Positions 17,021 through 25,425 of a stretch of DNA of 64,000 nucleotides are shown here, in pieces. The position numbers and the translations under genes are program-made. Within the stretch, counting starts at the first letter, position 1. Every line of letters starts with the position of its first letter. The stretch covers positions 104,373 to 168,372 of the forward strand of contig LT608321.1 in the NCBI GenBank assembly GCA_900095835.1. Direction: 5' to 3'. The stretch comes from Ihuprevotella massiliensis (GTDB lineage Bacteria; Bacteroidota; Bacteroidia; Bacteroidales; Bacteroidaceae). A model generated the notes under the pieces. The model saw only the letters and a list, made by a program, of their open reading frames with translations, had not been told where the DNA came from and made no database searches.

Positions 17021-18307
17021 ATGAATTTTCCTTTCTTTGTTGCACGGCGATTCTTTAGCAACGTTGGTTCTGAACAACGCCGTGCCTCTCATCTTACTAC
17101 CACGATAGCCACAACAGGTGTGGCTATTGGGCTCATCGTGATGCTACTTTCTGTTGGCATCATCCTAGGGTTTAAGCAAGAAATTACCAAAAAAGTAGAG
17201 GGCTTTGGCAGTCACATCGAGATTCTTGATGTGAGTTCATTAGCAGCCCCCGATGCTTATCCTGTCCATGCAGATACGCAGCTCATAAATAGTCTAAAGC
17301 GCATCCCAGAAGTGCGCGGGGTTGCTCCGATTGCTCAGAAGATGGGTATCCTAAAGACGAAGAATGACTACATGGGTATAACGCTTAAGGGCATTCCTGC
17401 TGACTATGATACCACTTTTCTGGCGAATAGTCTGGTGGAAGGTCGCTTGCCCAAGCGGAGCGCTGCTGAGGGGGCGGTAGTTACTCCCGAAGATGGCGTC
17501 ACATCTTCTGCTAGCAATGAGATTCTTCTCTCACGTAGGCAAGCCGATGAGCTTAATTTGAAGGTGGGTGACAGAGTTTTTGCTTATTTCTTTGAAGAGA
17601 CCATCAAGATGCGTCGTTTCAAAGTCTGTGGTATCTATCAGTCCAACATGGCCATCTTTGACAAAACTTTTGTCATCACAGACCTCAACACCGTGCGTAA
17701 GCTCAATCATTGGGAAGGGGACGAGGCTACAGTCATAGAAGTGCGCCTAAAAGGGATGGATGCTATTGACCAGACGTTGCCACAAGTTGAACGACTCTGC
17801 TCGCAACTCAATGATGAGGTCTCGCACGCTCGAAAGGCATTCAGCATTGTCGATCATTATGCTTCCATCTTCTCATGGTTGCAGTTGTTAGACTTTAATA
17901 TGATGGTAATCCTTGTACTGATGCTCTGCGTTTCTGGCTTCACGATGGTGAGTGGTTTGTTTATTCTCATCCTCGAACGTACACAAACCATTGGTGTGCT
18001 CAAAGCTATGGGAGCTACCAACACGAAAATCCGCAATGTCTTTTTGCATTTTGCTGGATTTATCATCGTTCGCGGCTTGCTCATTGGCGACGTAGTGACG
18101 ATTGGTCTCTTGTTGATTCAGCAGAAATACGGCTTGATTCATCTAGATCCTGCCAACTATTATGTAGAAACTGTGCCAGTCGAGATCAATCTCTGGGCAA
18201 TAGTCTTGGTAAATGTCGGCACTTTAGTGCTTACCACGCTTGCTTTGGTGCTCCCTAGTTACATGGTTTCTCGTATTCAGCCATCAAAAGCCATCAAATT
18301 TGAGTAG
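17021..18307 (+). CDS. LolC/LolE- or FtsX-like ABC transporter permease
   Basis: An inner-membrane permease of the MacB/LolCE superfamily, 428 residues. A first membrane helix (about residues 25-52, TTGVAIGLIVMLLSVGIILG) is followed by a large periplasmic domain (about 55-270), then three C-terminal helices (near 285-315, 340-370 and 385-415) and the typical end SRIQPSKAIKFE. In Escherichia coli such proteins extract lipoproteins for LolA. The ATPase partner is not adjacent, so the assignment rests on topology. The FtsE-like ATPase in this window (31003-31689) is distant and on the other strand. The gene is preceded by the tandem repeat. Confidence 0.85.
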   Translation: MNFPFFVARRFFSNVGSEQRRASHLTTTIATTGVAIGLIVMLLSVGIILGFKQEITKKVEGFGSHIEILDVSSLAAPDAYPVHADTQLINSLKRIPEVRGVAPIAQKMGILKTKNDYMGITLKGIPADYDTTFLANSLVEGRLPKRSAAEGAVVTPEDGVTSSASNEILLSRRQADELNLKVGDRVFAYFFEETIKMRRFKVCGIYQSNMAIFDKTFVITDLNTVRKLNHWEGDEATVIEVRLKGMDAIDQTLPQVERLCSQLNDEVSHARKAFSIVDHYASIFSWLQLLDFNMMVILVLMLCVSGFTMVSGLFILILERTQTIGVLKAMGATNTKIRNVFLHFAGFIIVRGLLIGDVVTIGLLLIQQKYGLIHLDPANYYVETVPVEINLWAIVLVNVGTLVLTTLALVLPSYMVSRIQPSKAIKFE

Positions 18308-18332
18308 TTTTTGAAAGAAAGTTGTTCGAAAA

Positions 18333-18364
18333 TTTGGAAGGTTCAAATAAAGTGCGTACTTTTG
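18333..18364 (+). promoter_or_regulatory. Bacteroidetes-type promoter of tRNA-Pro
   Basis: TTTG (18333-18336), 20 bases, TACTTTTG (18357-18364): perfect consensus, 21 bases before the tRNA. Confidence 0.87.
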
Positions 18365-18385
18365 CACTCGGTTAAACGATAACCG

Positions 18386-18458
18386 CGGGGCGTAGCGCAG
18401 TTGGTAGCGCACCTGGTTTGGGACCAGGGGGTCGCAGGTTCGAATCCTGTCGCCCCGA
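18386..18458 (+). tRNA. tRNA-Pro (anticodon TGG)
   Basis: A full cloverleaf: acceptor CGGGGCG with CGCCCCG and discriminator A, anticodon stem CCTGG/CCAGG around TTTGGGA, T-arm GTTCGAATC. The C1-G72 pair is characteristic of bacterial tRNA-Pro. CCA is not encoded. Confidence 0.96.
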
Positions 18459-18553
18459 CGCATTTATCTTAATCGAAGGACATAGGCAGACAGCAATAGA
18501 CTTCTAGAAAGTTCTACTGCGACATTGTCTCCATCGATTTTCTATCTCATACT

Positions 18554-18590
18554 AAAGGCGACTGAGGCAACTCAGTCGCCTTTGTTGTTT
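18554..18590 (+). terminator. Intrinsic terminator of tRNA-Pro
   Basis: A 13-bp perfect stem AAAGGCGACTGAG/CTCAGTCGCCTTT with a GCAA tetraloop, followed by GTTGTTT, about 95 bases past the tRNA. The start of the fumC promoter overlaps its T-run. Confidence 0.85.
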
Positions 18591-18619
18591 GCCTGAAAAC
18601 TCCCAACCTGCTATCTTTC
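18588..18619 (+). promoter_or_regulatory. Likely promoter of fumC
   Basis: TTTG (18588-18591), a 20-base spacer and TATCTTTC (18612-18619), one base off the consensus, 52 bases before the fumC start codon. Confidence 0.55.
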
Positions 18620-18671
18620 GAAGATTTGTAGACTTCTATCTTCATTATCGCACATTCTAAAACCATAAATT

Positions 18672-20069
18672 ATGGAATATCGCATTGAGAAAGACACCCT
18701 TGGCGAGGTGAAAGTACCTGCCGACAAACTTTGGGGTGCACAAACAGAACGCTCTCGCAACAATTTCAAAATTGGTGTTCCTGCTTCTATGCCGCACGAA
18801 ATCATTGAAGGTTTTGCCTATCTCAAAAAAGGTGCTGCTTATGCTAATCACGCTTTGGGAGTCCTCCCTCTTGAAAAACGTGATCTCATCGCGCAGGTTT
18901 GCGATGAAATTCTTGCAGGAAAGTTGAACGAACAGTTCCCTCTGGTAATTTGGCAAACGGGCTCTGGCACGCAAAGCAATATGAATGTCAATGAAGTGAT
19001 TGCAAATCGTGCTCATCAATTGGCTGGAAAAGTCATTGGTGAAGGAGAGAAGACTTTGCAGCCCAACGATGACGTAAACAAATCACAGTCTTCTAACGAC
19101 ACTTTCCCTACCGGAATGCATATTGCCTGCTACAAAAAAGTGGTTGAAGTGACACTTCCTGGCTTACGCAAACTGCAAACTGCGCTCGCTGCCAAAGCAG
19201 AAGCAATGAAGGACGTGGTGAAGATTGGTAGAACGCATTTAATGGATGCTACTCCTTTGACTTTGGGACAAGAGTTCAGTGGATATGCAGCGCAAGTAGC
19301 TCACGGCATTCGCGCCATCGAACACACTTTGCCACATCTCTCAGAGTTGGCTTTGGGAGGTACAGCAGTGGGAACGGGGCTCAATACGCCTAAAGATTAT
19401 GATGTAACCGTTGCGCGTTTCATTGCAGAATTTACTGGTCTTCCTTTTGTAACGGCTGAAAATAAGTTTGAAGCTCTTGCAGCACACGATGCTGTGGTAG
19501 AAACTCACGGGGCTTTGAAACAAGTGGCTGTTTCTCTGAATAAGATTGCCAACGACATTCGTTTGCTTGCTTCAGGTCCACGCAGTGGAATCGGCGAAAT
19601 AATTATCCCAGCAAATGAACCCGGCTCTTCAATTATGCCTGGTAAGGTAAATCCAACGCAGGCTGAGGCTTTGACAATGGTGTGCGCGCAAGTGATTGGC
19701 AATGATACAGCCATTGCTGTTGGCGGTATGCAAGGACATTTTGAATTAAATGTTTTCAAACCTGTGATGGCGGCTAACTTCCTACACAGTGCTCAACTTT
19801 TGGGTGATGCAGCCGTTTCATTTACAGAGCATCTCGTAGATGGGATTGAGCCTAATCATCCTCGTATTAAGGAATTGCTCAATAATAGTTTGATGCTTGT
19901 CACTGCTCTCAACACGAAAATCGGCTATTATAAGGCTGCGGAGATTGCTCAAACTGCGCATAAGAATGGAACCACATTGAAAGAAGAAGCTGTGCGTTTG
20001 GGCTACGTTACGGCTGAAGATTTCGATAAATGGGTACGTCCTGAAGATATGACGCATCCGCTCAACTAG
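18672..20069 (+). CDS. fumC: Class II fumarate hydratase
   Basis: The iron-independent fumarase, interconverting fumarate and malate. The 465-residue protein has [14 protein letters not shown], the segment [12 protein letters not shown], the [17 protein letters not shown] region holding the catalytic His, and the superfamily signature [13 protein letters not shown] with the catalytic Ser in SSIMPG. In fermentative, fumarate-respiring Bacteroidales it works in the reductive branch that supplies fumarate to the menaquinone-linked fumarate reductase; the men genes at 46.9-52.5 kb fit that picture. It is monocistronic by layout. Confidence 0.97.
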   Translation: MEYRIEKDTLGEVKVPADKLWGAQTERSRNNFKIGVPASMPHEIIEGFAYLKKGAAYANHALGVLPLEKRDLIAQVCDEILAGKLNEQFPLVIWQTGSGTQSNMNVNEVIANRAHQLAGKVIGEGEKTLQPNDDVNKSQSSNDTFPTGMHIACYKKVVEVTLPGLRKLQTALAAKAEAMKDVVKIGRTHLMDATPLTLGQEFSGYAAQVAHGIRAIEHTLPHLSELALGGTAVGTGLNTPKDYDVTVARFIAEFTGLPFVTAENKFEALAAHDAVVETHGALKQVAVSLNKIANDIRLLASGPRSGIGEIIIPANEPGSSIMPGKVNPTQAEALTMVCAQVIGNDTAIAVGGMQGHFELNVFKPVMAANFLHSAQLLGDAAVSFTEHLVDGIEPNHPRIKELLNNSLMLVTALNTKIGYYKAAEIAQTAHKNGTTLKEEAVRLGYVTAEDFDKWVRPEDMTHPLN

Positions 20070-20330
20070 TTCTTCGTTTCTCTAGGCGGTTTATCACGCG
20101 TACTCTTTTTTTACTTTGCTTTCCCAGAAGACGACTGCAGACATTCATATAATATCTCAGACAAAGTCGCCTTTTGGGGAAGCTATTTTTGTTTGCACTG
20201 CAATTTGAGTGAAGTTCCGTCCATTTCTTTACATACCCCCCCCAATCGGTCATTAGACTGTTATAGTGCAATTCGTTATAGAGAAGATAACTTCCTACCA
20301 TCTTCCTTTTTCTTGTTGGCATCTTGTTGC

Positions 20331-20373
20331 TTGTGAGTTCTCGACGTAGCCCGCTACGCTTTCGAACTCACAA
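20331..20373. repeat. Palindromic hairpin in the gap after fumC
   Basis: TTGTGAGTTC and GAACTCACAA (10 bp) enclose a second stem CGTAGC/GCTACG. It resembles a REP-like stem or an IS-end relic. The rest of the 449-base gap (20070-20518) holds no gene I trust: the minus frame at 20062-20322 is Lys/Arg/Tyr-rich and featureless. A run of eight or nine C residues lies near 20236. Confidence 0.5.
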
Positions 20374-20467
20374 CCAACCATCTGCTCAACAATCCAATGA
20401 AATCAGTTCAGAATCTAATGACCAATTTGGGTTAAAGTGCTTGCTTTGCATATTTTACCAGCAAGAG

Positions 20468-20500
20468 TTCGTTCAGCTTCTTCGAAAAATCGTAACTTTG
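20468..20500 (+). promoter_or_regulatory. Likely promoter of the glucosaminidase gene
   Basis: TAACTTTG at 20493-20500 fits the -7 consensus. TTCG at 20468-20471, 21 bases upstream, is one base off TTTG. The start codon is 18 bases downstream. Confidence 0.5.
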
Positions 20501-20518
20501 TAGCAAAAGAGTTATTGT

Positions 20519-21424
20519 ATGCATCGATTTCTATTATCTTGCGCTTTATTTTGTCTGAGTATCTTTTCTATATTTGCTCAGACTGAGGCATATCGACAGT
20601 ATATCGAGACGTATAAGTCTATGGCTATTGACCAGATGTTGCGTTATCGCATTCCTGCGAGCATCACTTTGGCGCAAGGCCTTTTGGAGAGTAGTGCAGG
20701 CCGTTCCATGTTAGCCACAACAGCTAACAACCATTTCGGTATCAAAACAGGCGGAACTTGGACCGGACCTTTTGTATTGCGTTCCGATGATGCGCCTAAC
20801 GAGCAGTTTAGAAAGTACAATTCTGCTGCTGAAAGCTATGAAGATCATTCTCTCTTTTTGGCAGGGCGCAAGAGATATAGTCCGCTCTTTTCCCTCGATT
20901 TCTACGACTATCGAGCCTGGGCACGAGGATTGAAAGAGTGTGGTTATGCCACAAATCCCAGATATGCAGAGTTGTTGATTGGAGTCATTGAGCGATATGA
21001 TCTTGCACAATACGACCGTTACCAACGAAGTCAAGAGACCCCTCGCCAGCGTGAGGCAGAGCGCAGAGCAGAATTGGCAGCACGCCGTCTTTACCTTTGC
21101 AACGATCTCGTCTACGTTGTGGTGGGACCTGGTGATACCTTCGAGAGTATAGCACGCGACATGGGACTATCAGAACGCAAGCTCCGCAATTACAATGAAG
21201 TAGACAAGCATTATCAATTATCTCGTGGAGAGGTTGTATATCTAACGAAGAAGAAAAGTCGTGTAGCAAGGCCTATTCGCGACACCTACCACGTAGTTGT
21301 TTCAGGTGAGTCTATGTATAGCATAGCCCAACGCTATGGTATCAAGCTCCACAAGTTATACAAATGGAATAACCTACCACCCACTTACTCCCCCGAAGTA
21401 GGAACAGCGCTCCTGCTTAAATGA
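20519..21424 (+). CDS. Exported glucosaminidase with two LysM domains
   Basis: A peptidoglycan hydrolase expected to cut the N-acetylglucosaminyl bond. The signal peptide (about residues 1-20, ending SIFAQ) leads to a FlgJ/AcmA-like glucosaminidase domain (about 22-165) with SITLAQGLLESSAG, where Glu is the likely acid, then NNHFGIK and a C-terminal RAWARGLKECGYAT. Two LysM modules follow, near 197-243 (YVVVGPGDTFESIARDMGLS) and 256-301 (YHVVVSGESMYSIAQRYGIK), which bind glycan strands. The chain is 301 residues and acts in the periplasm or at the outer-membrane inner face. It is flanked by its own promoter and terminator. Confidence 0.93.
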   Translation: MHRFLLSCALFCLSIFSIFAQTEAYRQYIETYKSMAIDQMLRYRIPASITLAQGLLESSAGRSMLATTANNHFGIKTGGTWTGPFVLRSDDAPNEQFRKYNSAAESYEDHSLFLAGRKRYSPLFSLDFYDYRAWARGLKECGYATNPRYAELLIGVIERYDLAQYDRYQRSQETPRQREAERRAELAARRLYLCNDLVYVVVGPGDTFESIARDMGLSERKLRNYNEVDKHYQLSRGEVVYLTKKKSRVARPIRDTYHVVVSGESMYSIAQRYGIKLHKLYKWNNLPPTYSPEVGTALLLK

Positions 21425-21433
21425 TGAAATAGC

Positions 21434-21473
21434 AAAAGCCTTGAAGAAGTCAGCGAACTTCTTCAAGGCTTTT
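21434..21473 (+). terminator. Intrinsic terminator after the glucosaminidase gene
   Basis: AAAAGCCTTGAAGAAG pairs with CTTCTTCAAGGCTTTT around an 8-base loop, starting 9 bases past the stop codon. The symmetric A and T runs make it usable from both strands, which suits its position between convergent genes. Confidence 0.88.
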
Positions 21474-21514
21474 CTGTATATGAAGGGATAGAGTGGTGTA
21501 GAACAAGTAGGCGA

Positions 21515-22189
21515 TTACTCTACAAACTTCGCAAGTGCAAAGGCACAATCCTCAAATGTTCCAATTTCTATGCTTGCTGTGCGCTGTAAGGTCGGCAATT
21601 CCATCAAGAGTTGTTCTTCTTTCTTGTATAGTCTCATTTGTTCTAAGAAAAGAAGACCAGAATCGTTGCAGAGTTTATAAGTAGCTTCTTTAGCGCACCA
21701 TAGAGCTGTAGGTGAGAGAGTGGGAGAAATAAGCAGCTGTTCCTCTTGTGTCAAAAACTTATGTTGCACTCTTCCTGCTTTCTCACTTACAATTTCCAAA
21801 TCAAGACCAATAGAGTGTTTAGAGGTGGCTAAAGCAATGGCAACCCATTGATGAGAATGCGAGATACTTATTGCAGGGAGTCCTTGCTCCTCATCTTGCA
21901 TATAGGAAGAGTCTTGGGAAATCTGCTCTTGGTTTATGTTTACGAGTCGTGGCGCTCCATCTTTATCATAGGCAATTCGCAGGTCATCTCCCAGCACACC
22001 ATGCAATAAGGCGCGCGTGGCTAGCCATTCGCGTTGGCGTTGCGTCGAGCGAAAGGATTGTGCTTGGGGAGCGTAATCGGGGTGCGTAGCCAACAATGCC
22101 AACAGTTGTTCGGGCGACTCTGTGAGTTGCCACAACCAAATGTTGGCATTGTCGGAAGATAGAGTTGCGAATTTGGGCATAAACCTCAA
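21515..22189 (-). CDS. 4'-phosphopantetheinyl transferase
   Basis: Transfers the phosphopantetheine arm from coenzyme A to acyl or peptidyl carrier proteins. The Sfp-type signatures are visible: ISISHSHQWVAIAL, the Mg-binding GLDLEIV, and WCAKEATYK (WxxKEAxxK) with the catalytic Glu and Lys. Length 224 residues, as for single-domain Sfp/AcpT enzymes. The target carrier protein is not in this window; the housekeeping fatty-acid ACP is a plausible substrate. An alternative start three codons later (MPKFATL) is equally likely. ssb lies 64 bases upstream. Confidence 0.9.
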   Translation of the reverse strand: MRFMPKFATLSSDNANIWLWQLTESPEQLLALLATHPDYAPQAQSFRSTQRQREWLATRALLHGVLGDDLRIAYDKDGAPRLVNINQEQISQDSSYMQDEEQGLPAISISHSHQWVAIALATSKHSIGLDLEIVSEKAGRVQHKFLTQEEQLLISPTLSPTALWCAKEATYKLCNDSGLLFLEQMRLYKKEEQLLMELPTLQRTASIEIGTFEDCAFALAKFVE

Positions 22190-22253
22190 TCAGTCCATAA
22201 AAAGTGATATCGAAGTTTGAACTTCTAGAGCACTAAGCCCTATTAGCATCGAA

Positions 22254-22649
22254 TTAAAATGGCGCTTCTGTTTTGGGTGTTTCAGGAGCAGCTGTAGCCG
22301 TATTGTTTTGGTTGGACTGCTGTTTAGGAGTGAGCATCTCCATGTTGTTCACCCAAATTTCAGTGATATAGCGTACCACCCCTTGATGGTCGGTGTAGTT
22401 GCGGGTGCGGAGTTCGCCTTCAACGTAGAGCTTGTCTCCTTTGCGCACATAGCGTTCCACCACTTCTGCTAATTTTCGCCAGAAGAGAAGATTGTGCCAT
22501 TCAGCGCGATCAGGCACTTGTGTGCCGTTAGGGAGCGTGTAACCAGGAGTGTTGGTGGCTAAAGCCACTTTTGCGGTGCAAACTCCATTGTCGATGTAAC
22601 GTACTTCTGGGTCTTTTCCCACGTTACCAATGAGCATTACTTTATTCAT
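22254..22649 (-). CDS. ssb: Single-stranded DNA-binding protein
   Basis: Binds ssDNA during replication and repair and recruits partners through its C-terminal tip. The OB fold starts at MNKVMLIGNVGKDPEVRY and includes WHNLLFWRKLAEVVERYVRKGDKLYVEGELRTRNY. It is short (131 residues). The tail is a Gln/Asn/Thr/Ala linker ending in TEAPF, so the acidic DDDIPF-type tip is reduced to Glu plus a terminal Pro-Phe. It could be the chromosomal ssb or a second paralogue; the rest of the genome would decide. Confidence 0.93.
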   Translation of the reverse strand: MNKVMLIGNVGKDPEVRYIDNGVCTAKVALATNTPGYTLPNGTQVPDRAEWHNLLFWRKLAEVVERYVRKGDKLYVEGELRTRNYTDHQGVVRYITEIWVNNMEMLTPKQQSNQNNTATAAPETPKTEAPF

Positions 22650-22751
22650 AGCGTAAGGTTCCTATCAAACAAAGCCTTGTCTAGATAGCCTTGCAGAAGC
22701 TCTGCATCGCATCTAGGGAAGCGTTATTTGTGTTTATTGTGGGGGTGAGTC

Positions 22752-23225
22752 TTAGCGGAGGCGATCAGCAGAGCGAAGCAAGGCTTGGTCGCGACGGATG
22801 GCGCGGAGCGCCATTACACCTTGTACAAAGGCTATGGCAGGGAAAATGGTGCCTAGTTGTGGAATGTTGCCCGACAATTGTTGGGTAAAACCCATGTCGT
22901 ACACTATAAAGCCTAAGCAAGCCAAATAACCAACGGTGCTGAGGAGGGCAAAGGTCACAAGTTTCACCGCTTTACTCAAGTTCTTGAAAGAGAAAAATGC
23001 CCAACCGTAAAGCAGAACGGAGAGAGCTGCAAAGAAGCTCAGTAAAGCAGGGTAGAGCAGTGGAGCTGAGTAACAAGGCTGTGTGGAGCTAATGCCATAA
23101 TTATAGAGTAAATAGCTCGTTAGTACGTCTGAACTATCAGTCCATGCCCATACAGGGAGGAAGAATGACAGAACCATTAGAACGATAGCCATGAAAAGAT
23201 AGAGAGATTGGATGCGTTGAATCAT
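22752..23225 (-). CDS. DUF4293 four-helix membrane protein
   Basis: A 157-residue integral membrane protein of unknown function. Four hydrophobic helices lie near residues 7-27 (LYLFMAIVLMVLSFFLPVWAW), 55-78, 87-110 and 120-140. The N-terminus MIQRIQSLYLF and the late Arg-rich tail are typical of the Bacteroidota family DUF4293. In other genomes it is often found near rpoZ and bamD, as here (those genes follow upstream on the same strand). No function is known. Confidence 0.8.
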   Translation of the reverse strand: MIQRIQSLYLFMAIVLMVLSFFLPVWAWTDSSDVLTSYLLYNYGISSTQPCYSAPLLYPALLSFFAALSVLLYGWAFFSFKNLSKAVKLVTFALLSTVGYLACLGFIVYDMGFTQQLSGNIPQLGTIFPAIAFVQGVMALRAIRRDQALLRSADRLR

Positions 23226-23472
23226 GGTGAATGGGGATAAGTCTGTATGAAAACTAAGAAGATAATTGAGTTCAGTCTTGGGAAAACTGGTAAAAGTTCT
23301 ACAGTCGTTGCTTGCTTCTTTATGAGGACCTTCACTTTTTATTGTAGCTGTGTCGAGACTTTATTGCTAGAATACTGGGAAACCAAGAGTCGCAGGAGAC
23401 AAAGCAAAAAAGTTTGAGCACTATAACTAAAGCGTGAAGGAGCTATTGTGCTATACAAGACAATAGAACTCA

Positions 23473-23524
23473 TAAAATGAAAGGTCTTTCAGGTCAATTA
23501 CGACGCAGAAAGACCTTCATTTTG
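23473..23524 (-). terminator. Terminator of the bamD-rpoZ operon
   Basis: On the minus strand, ATGAAGGTCTTTC and GAAAGACCTTTCAT pair (one bulge) and are followed by TTTTATG, 23 bases past the rpoZ stop. The remainder of 23226-23472 shows nothing I can name. Confidence 0.75.
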
Positions 23525-23546
23525 ATAGGACAGTAGGAACTACTGT

Positions 23547-23891
23547 TTAGTCTTTAGTGAGATGCTGGTTACGATCCTTGTTAGGGTTTTTGAAGTAAAC
23601 CTTACCGCGGAGGAATTCGTCAGCAGCAATCAATGTAGCCTTAGGGAGGCGTTCGTAGTAACGTGAGATTTCGATTTGCTCACGGTTCTCGAAAGTCTCT
23701 TCGAGGTTGTCGTTGCTAGAGGCAAACTCTTTGAGTTTTTTGTTGAGATCCTCTTTCATTTGTGCCGAAATTTGGTTGGCACGTTTAGCTATGATTACCA
23801 AACTTTCATAGAGATTGCCTGTTTCTTCGGCCAAATCCATGAGGTTGTGAGTCACAGTGTTGGTGGGAGCTTTCGACTTCTTGTAGTCCAT
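23547..23891 (-). CDS. rpoZ: RNA polymerase omega subunit, Bacteroidota type
   Basis: Small RNA polymerase subunit that chaperones beta-prime assembly. The start MDYKKSKAPTNTVTHNLMDL and the core ETGNLYESLVIIAKRANQI are the Bacteroidota signature. The frame runs 21 codons further upstream to 23954, where it would abut the bamD stop; those extra residues are not conserved in the family, so the start at 23891 is chosen (114 residues). The tail AADEFLRGKVYFKNPNKDRN is also typical. It follows bamD by about 63 bases in the same transcript. Confidence 0.9.
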   Translation of the reverse strand: MDYKKSKAPTNTVTHNLMDLAEETGNLYESLVIIAKRANQISAQMKEDLNKKLKEFASSNDNLEETFENREQIEISRYYERLPKATLIAADEFLRGKVYFKNPNKDRNQHLTKD

Positions 23892-23954
23892 GATGTGTAT
23901 AGAGTATTTTTTAGATGCAATGTTGAGAAGGGTGCCCATAAAAGTGCGTGTCAT

Positions 23955-24803
23955 TTACGACTGTGCTGCATTTTGAGGCTTAGCAAGAAAGGCTTTTGCG
24001 CGATTGTAAAGCGAAGTTGCTTTGGGCAAGAACTTTGATTTCGGATATTCGTTCACGAAACCGTGATACTCGTCAATGGCATTTTGGAATCGCTCCACTT
24101 TTTTAGATTCTACACTCTGTTCGGCAAGTTCAAACTTGGCACGAACAATGAGAATGGCAAAGTCTTCTCGGCGTTCACTATAGGGGAAATCGCTAATCGC
24201 ATTCTGAGCTGTTACGACGCAAGCTTCGTAGTTGTTACCACTACTGCTGCTACTGCTTGTTCCAAAATAGGTGCCGAGGTCAAAGTAAAGCTTAGCTGCG
24301 GCATATTCTTTTTCGATGAGCTTGTCTTGCATCACAAAGATGAGGCGAGTAGCTTCTTTGCGATAACGGCTATCAGGATAATCCTCAGTAAACTTCTGGA
24401 ATTCGGTGATGGCTTTGTACGTATCGCTTTGGTCCAATTCTGGCTCAGGAGTATTCTCGTATAGGGCAACACCAGCATAAAAATGGGCTTCTTCCACATA
24501 GTATCCACGAGGATATGTCTCATAATACTTTTTGAAATAGCCAGCCGCAGCGTCGTATTCTTTGTCGCGATAGGCAGACATGCCCAATAAGAACAGGGCT
24601 TCTTCTGCGCGGTCCGTGCCTTTAGCACCAGCTATGAGGTCGGTAAGCAGCGTACTTGCTTTGGTGTAGCTACCTGCGTAGTAGTATTGCTTCGCTGCTT
24701 CGTATCTTTGGGTATAATCGCTTGACTGCAGCAACTTTTCGTAGTTAGAGCATGAAGCGAAAACCGCAACCATGAGAAGCAGCAGGAGGAGAGTCTTCTT
24801 CAT
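23955..24803 (-). CDS. bamD: Outer-membrane assembly lipoprotein BamD
   Basis: The essential lipoprotein of the BAM complex that inserts beta-barrels. A lipoprotein signal peptide with lipobox FASC puts the lipidated Cys at about residue 18. The mature protein is made of TPR-like helical pairs (DYTQRYEAAKQYYYAGSY, DRAEEALFLLGMSAYRDKEY, YVEEAHFYAGVALYEN), five in number as in other BamD proteins. Length 282. A Ser run (about 187-192) interrupts one linker. It leads an operon with rpoZ and has a good promoter upstream. Confidence 0.9.
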   Translation of the reverse strand: MKKTLLLLLLMVAVFASCSNYEKLLQSSDYTQRYEAAKQYYYAGSYTKASTLLTDLIAGAKGTDRAEEALFLLGMSAYRDKEYDAAAGYFKKYYETYPRGYYVEEAHFYAGVALYENTPEPELDQSDTYKAITEFQKFTEDYPDSRYRKEATRLIFVMQDKLIEKEYAAAKLYFDLGTYFGTSSSSSSGNNYEACVVTAQNAISDFPYSERREDFAILIVRAKFELAEQSVESKKVERFQNAIDEYHGFVNEYPKSKFLPKATSLYNRAKAFLAKPQNAAQS

Positions 24804-24821
24804 GATACACTATTTAGGGTG

Positions 24822-24852
24822 CAAATTTACGCATTTCTGCTGAGGGTGCAAA
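24822..24852 (-). promoter_or_regulatory. Bacteroidetes-type promoter of bamD-rpoZ
   Basis: Minus strand: TTTG (24852-24849), 19 bases, TAAATTTG (24829-24822), 18 bases before the bamD start codon. Confidence 0.82.
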
Positions 24853-24969
24853 ACATTTTCGAGCGTATTTTGGGTTGTTTGTGGATTTCTGTGTGAAGGT
24901 TTTGACGAAATTTTGTAGTCTTATAGAGAGAATCGTCGTCAGTTGCATGGGATATGTGCCTATTTAGTG

Positions 24970-25345
24970 TGGGCGTCTTATGTTAAAATCGCGAATCATA
25001 AAGACAAAATTTAGTAGAGAAATGGAAATCTTATGATGCTCTTTCGTGGTTTCTATTTCTACTCAAAAGCAGTTCTAGGGCATTTGTCAGAGAGTCCAAG
25101 AGAAAACGTAGGAGATATTCTGAAAAATGTCCGAGAAAATTTTGAAAACCACGGAGCTTTTTCTCTATTGGGGGGAGTTTTTTGGGGAAAACGTGGGAGA
25201 AAAAGTACTGAAATCTCTGATGAATTCGGCAATTTCTTCAAATCTAGGTGTGAAATCGCATTTTTTAATGCGCTGAGAAGTCGATAGATTCTATCTTAAG
25301 TATAGAGTGCTCGAAAAAACGCCGGATTTTGTGTTAAAATCAAAA
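24970..25345. repeat. Intergenic element B, related to element A
   Basis: A gene-free segment in the 622-base gap 24804-25425. It shares with element A the core AAAACGT(A/C)GGAGATA followed by TTCTGAAAAA and TCCGA, further GGAG(C/A) motifs, and the word GTTAAAATC near both ends (about 24981 and 25334). Short frames here (plus 25033-25287, minus 25059-25241) are Phe/Lys/Arg/Ser-rich and follow from the repeat sequence, so I do not call them genes. Confidence 0.5.
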
Positions 25346-25348
25346 ATG

Positions 25349-25384
25349 AAAGAGAGAAACTCACTGGGAATTTCTCTCTTTTTG
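25349..25384 (-). terminator. Likely terminator of degP
   Basis: An 11-bp stem AAAGAGAGAAA/TTTCTCTCTTT with an 11-base loop, about 42 bases past the degP stop. T-rich flanks exist on both strands (TTGTT on plus, CATTTTT on minus). Confidence 0.65.
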
Positions 25385-25425
25385 TTCCTCGAATCGGAGG
25401 GGCGTATTTGTGGCGATAAAGAAGG

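Noticed and set aside
20062-20322. 86-residue minus-strand frame after fumC
   Set aside because: It begins at the fumC end, has no recognisable motif and no promoter, and its composition fits random AT-rich sequence.
25033-25287. 84-residue plus-strand frame (and the opposing 60-residue frame 25059-25241)
   Set aside because: Both fall inside intergenic element B, are Phe/Lys/Arg/Ser-rich, lack promoters and show no family features.
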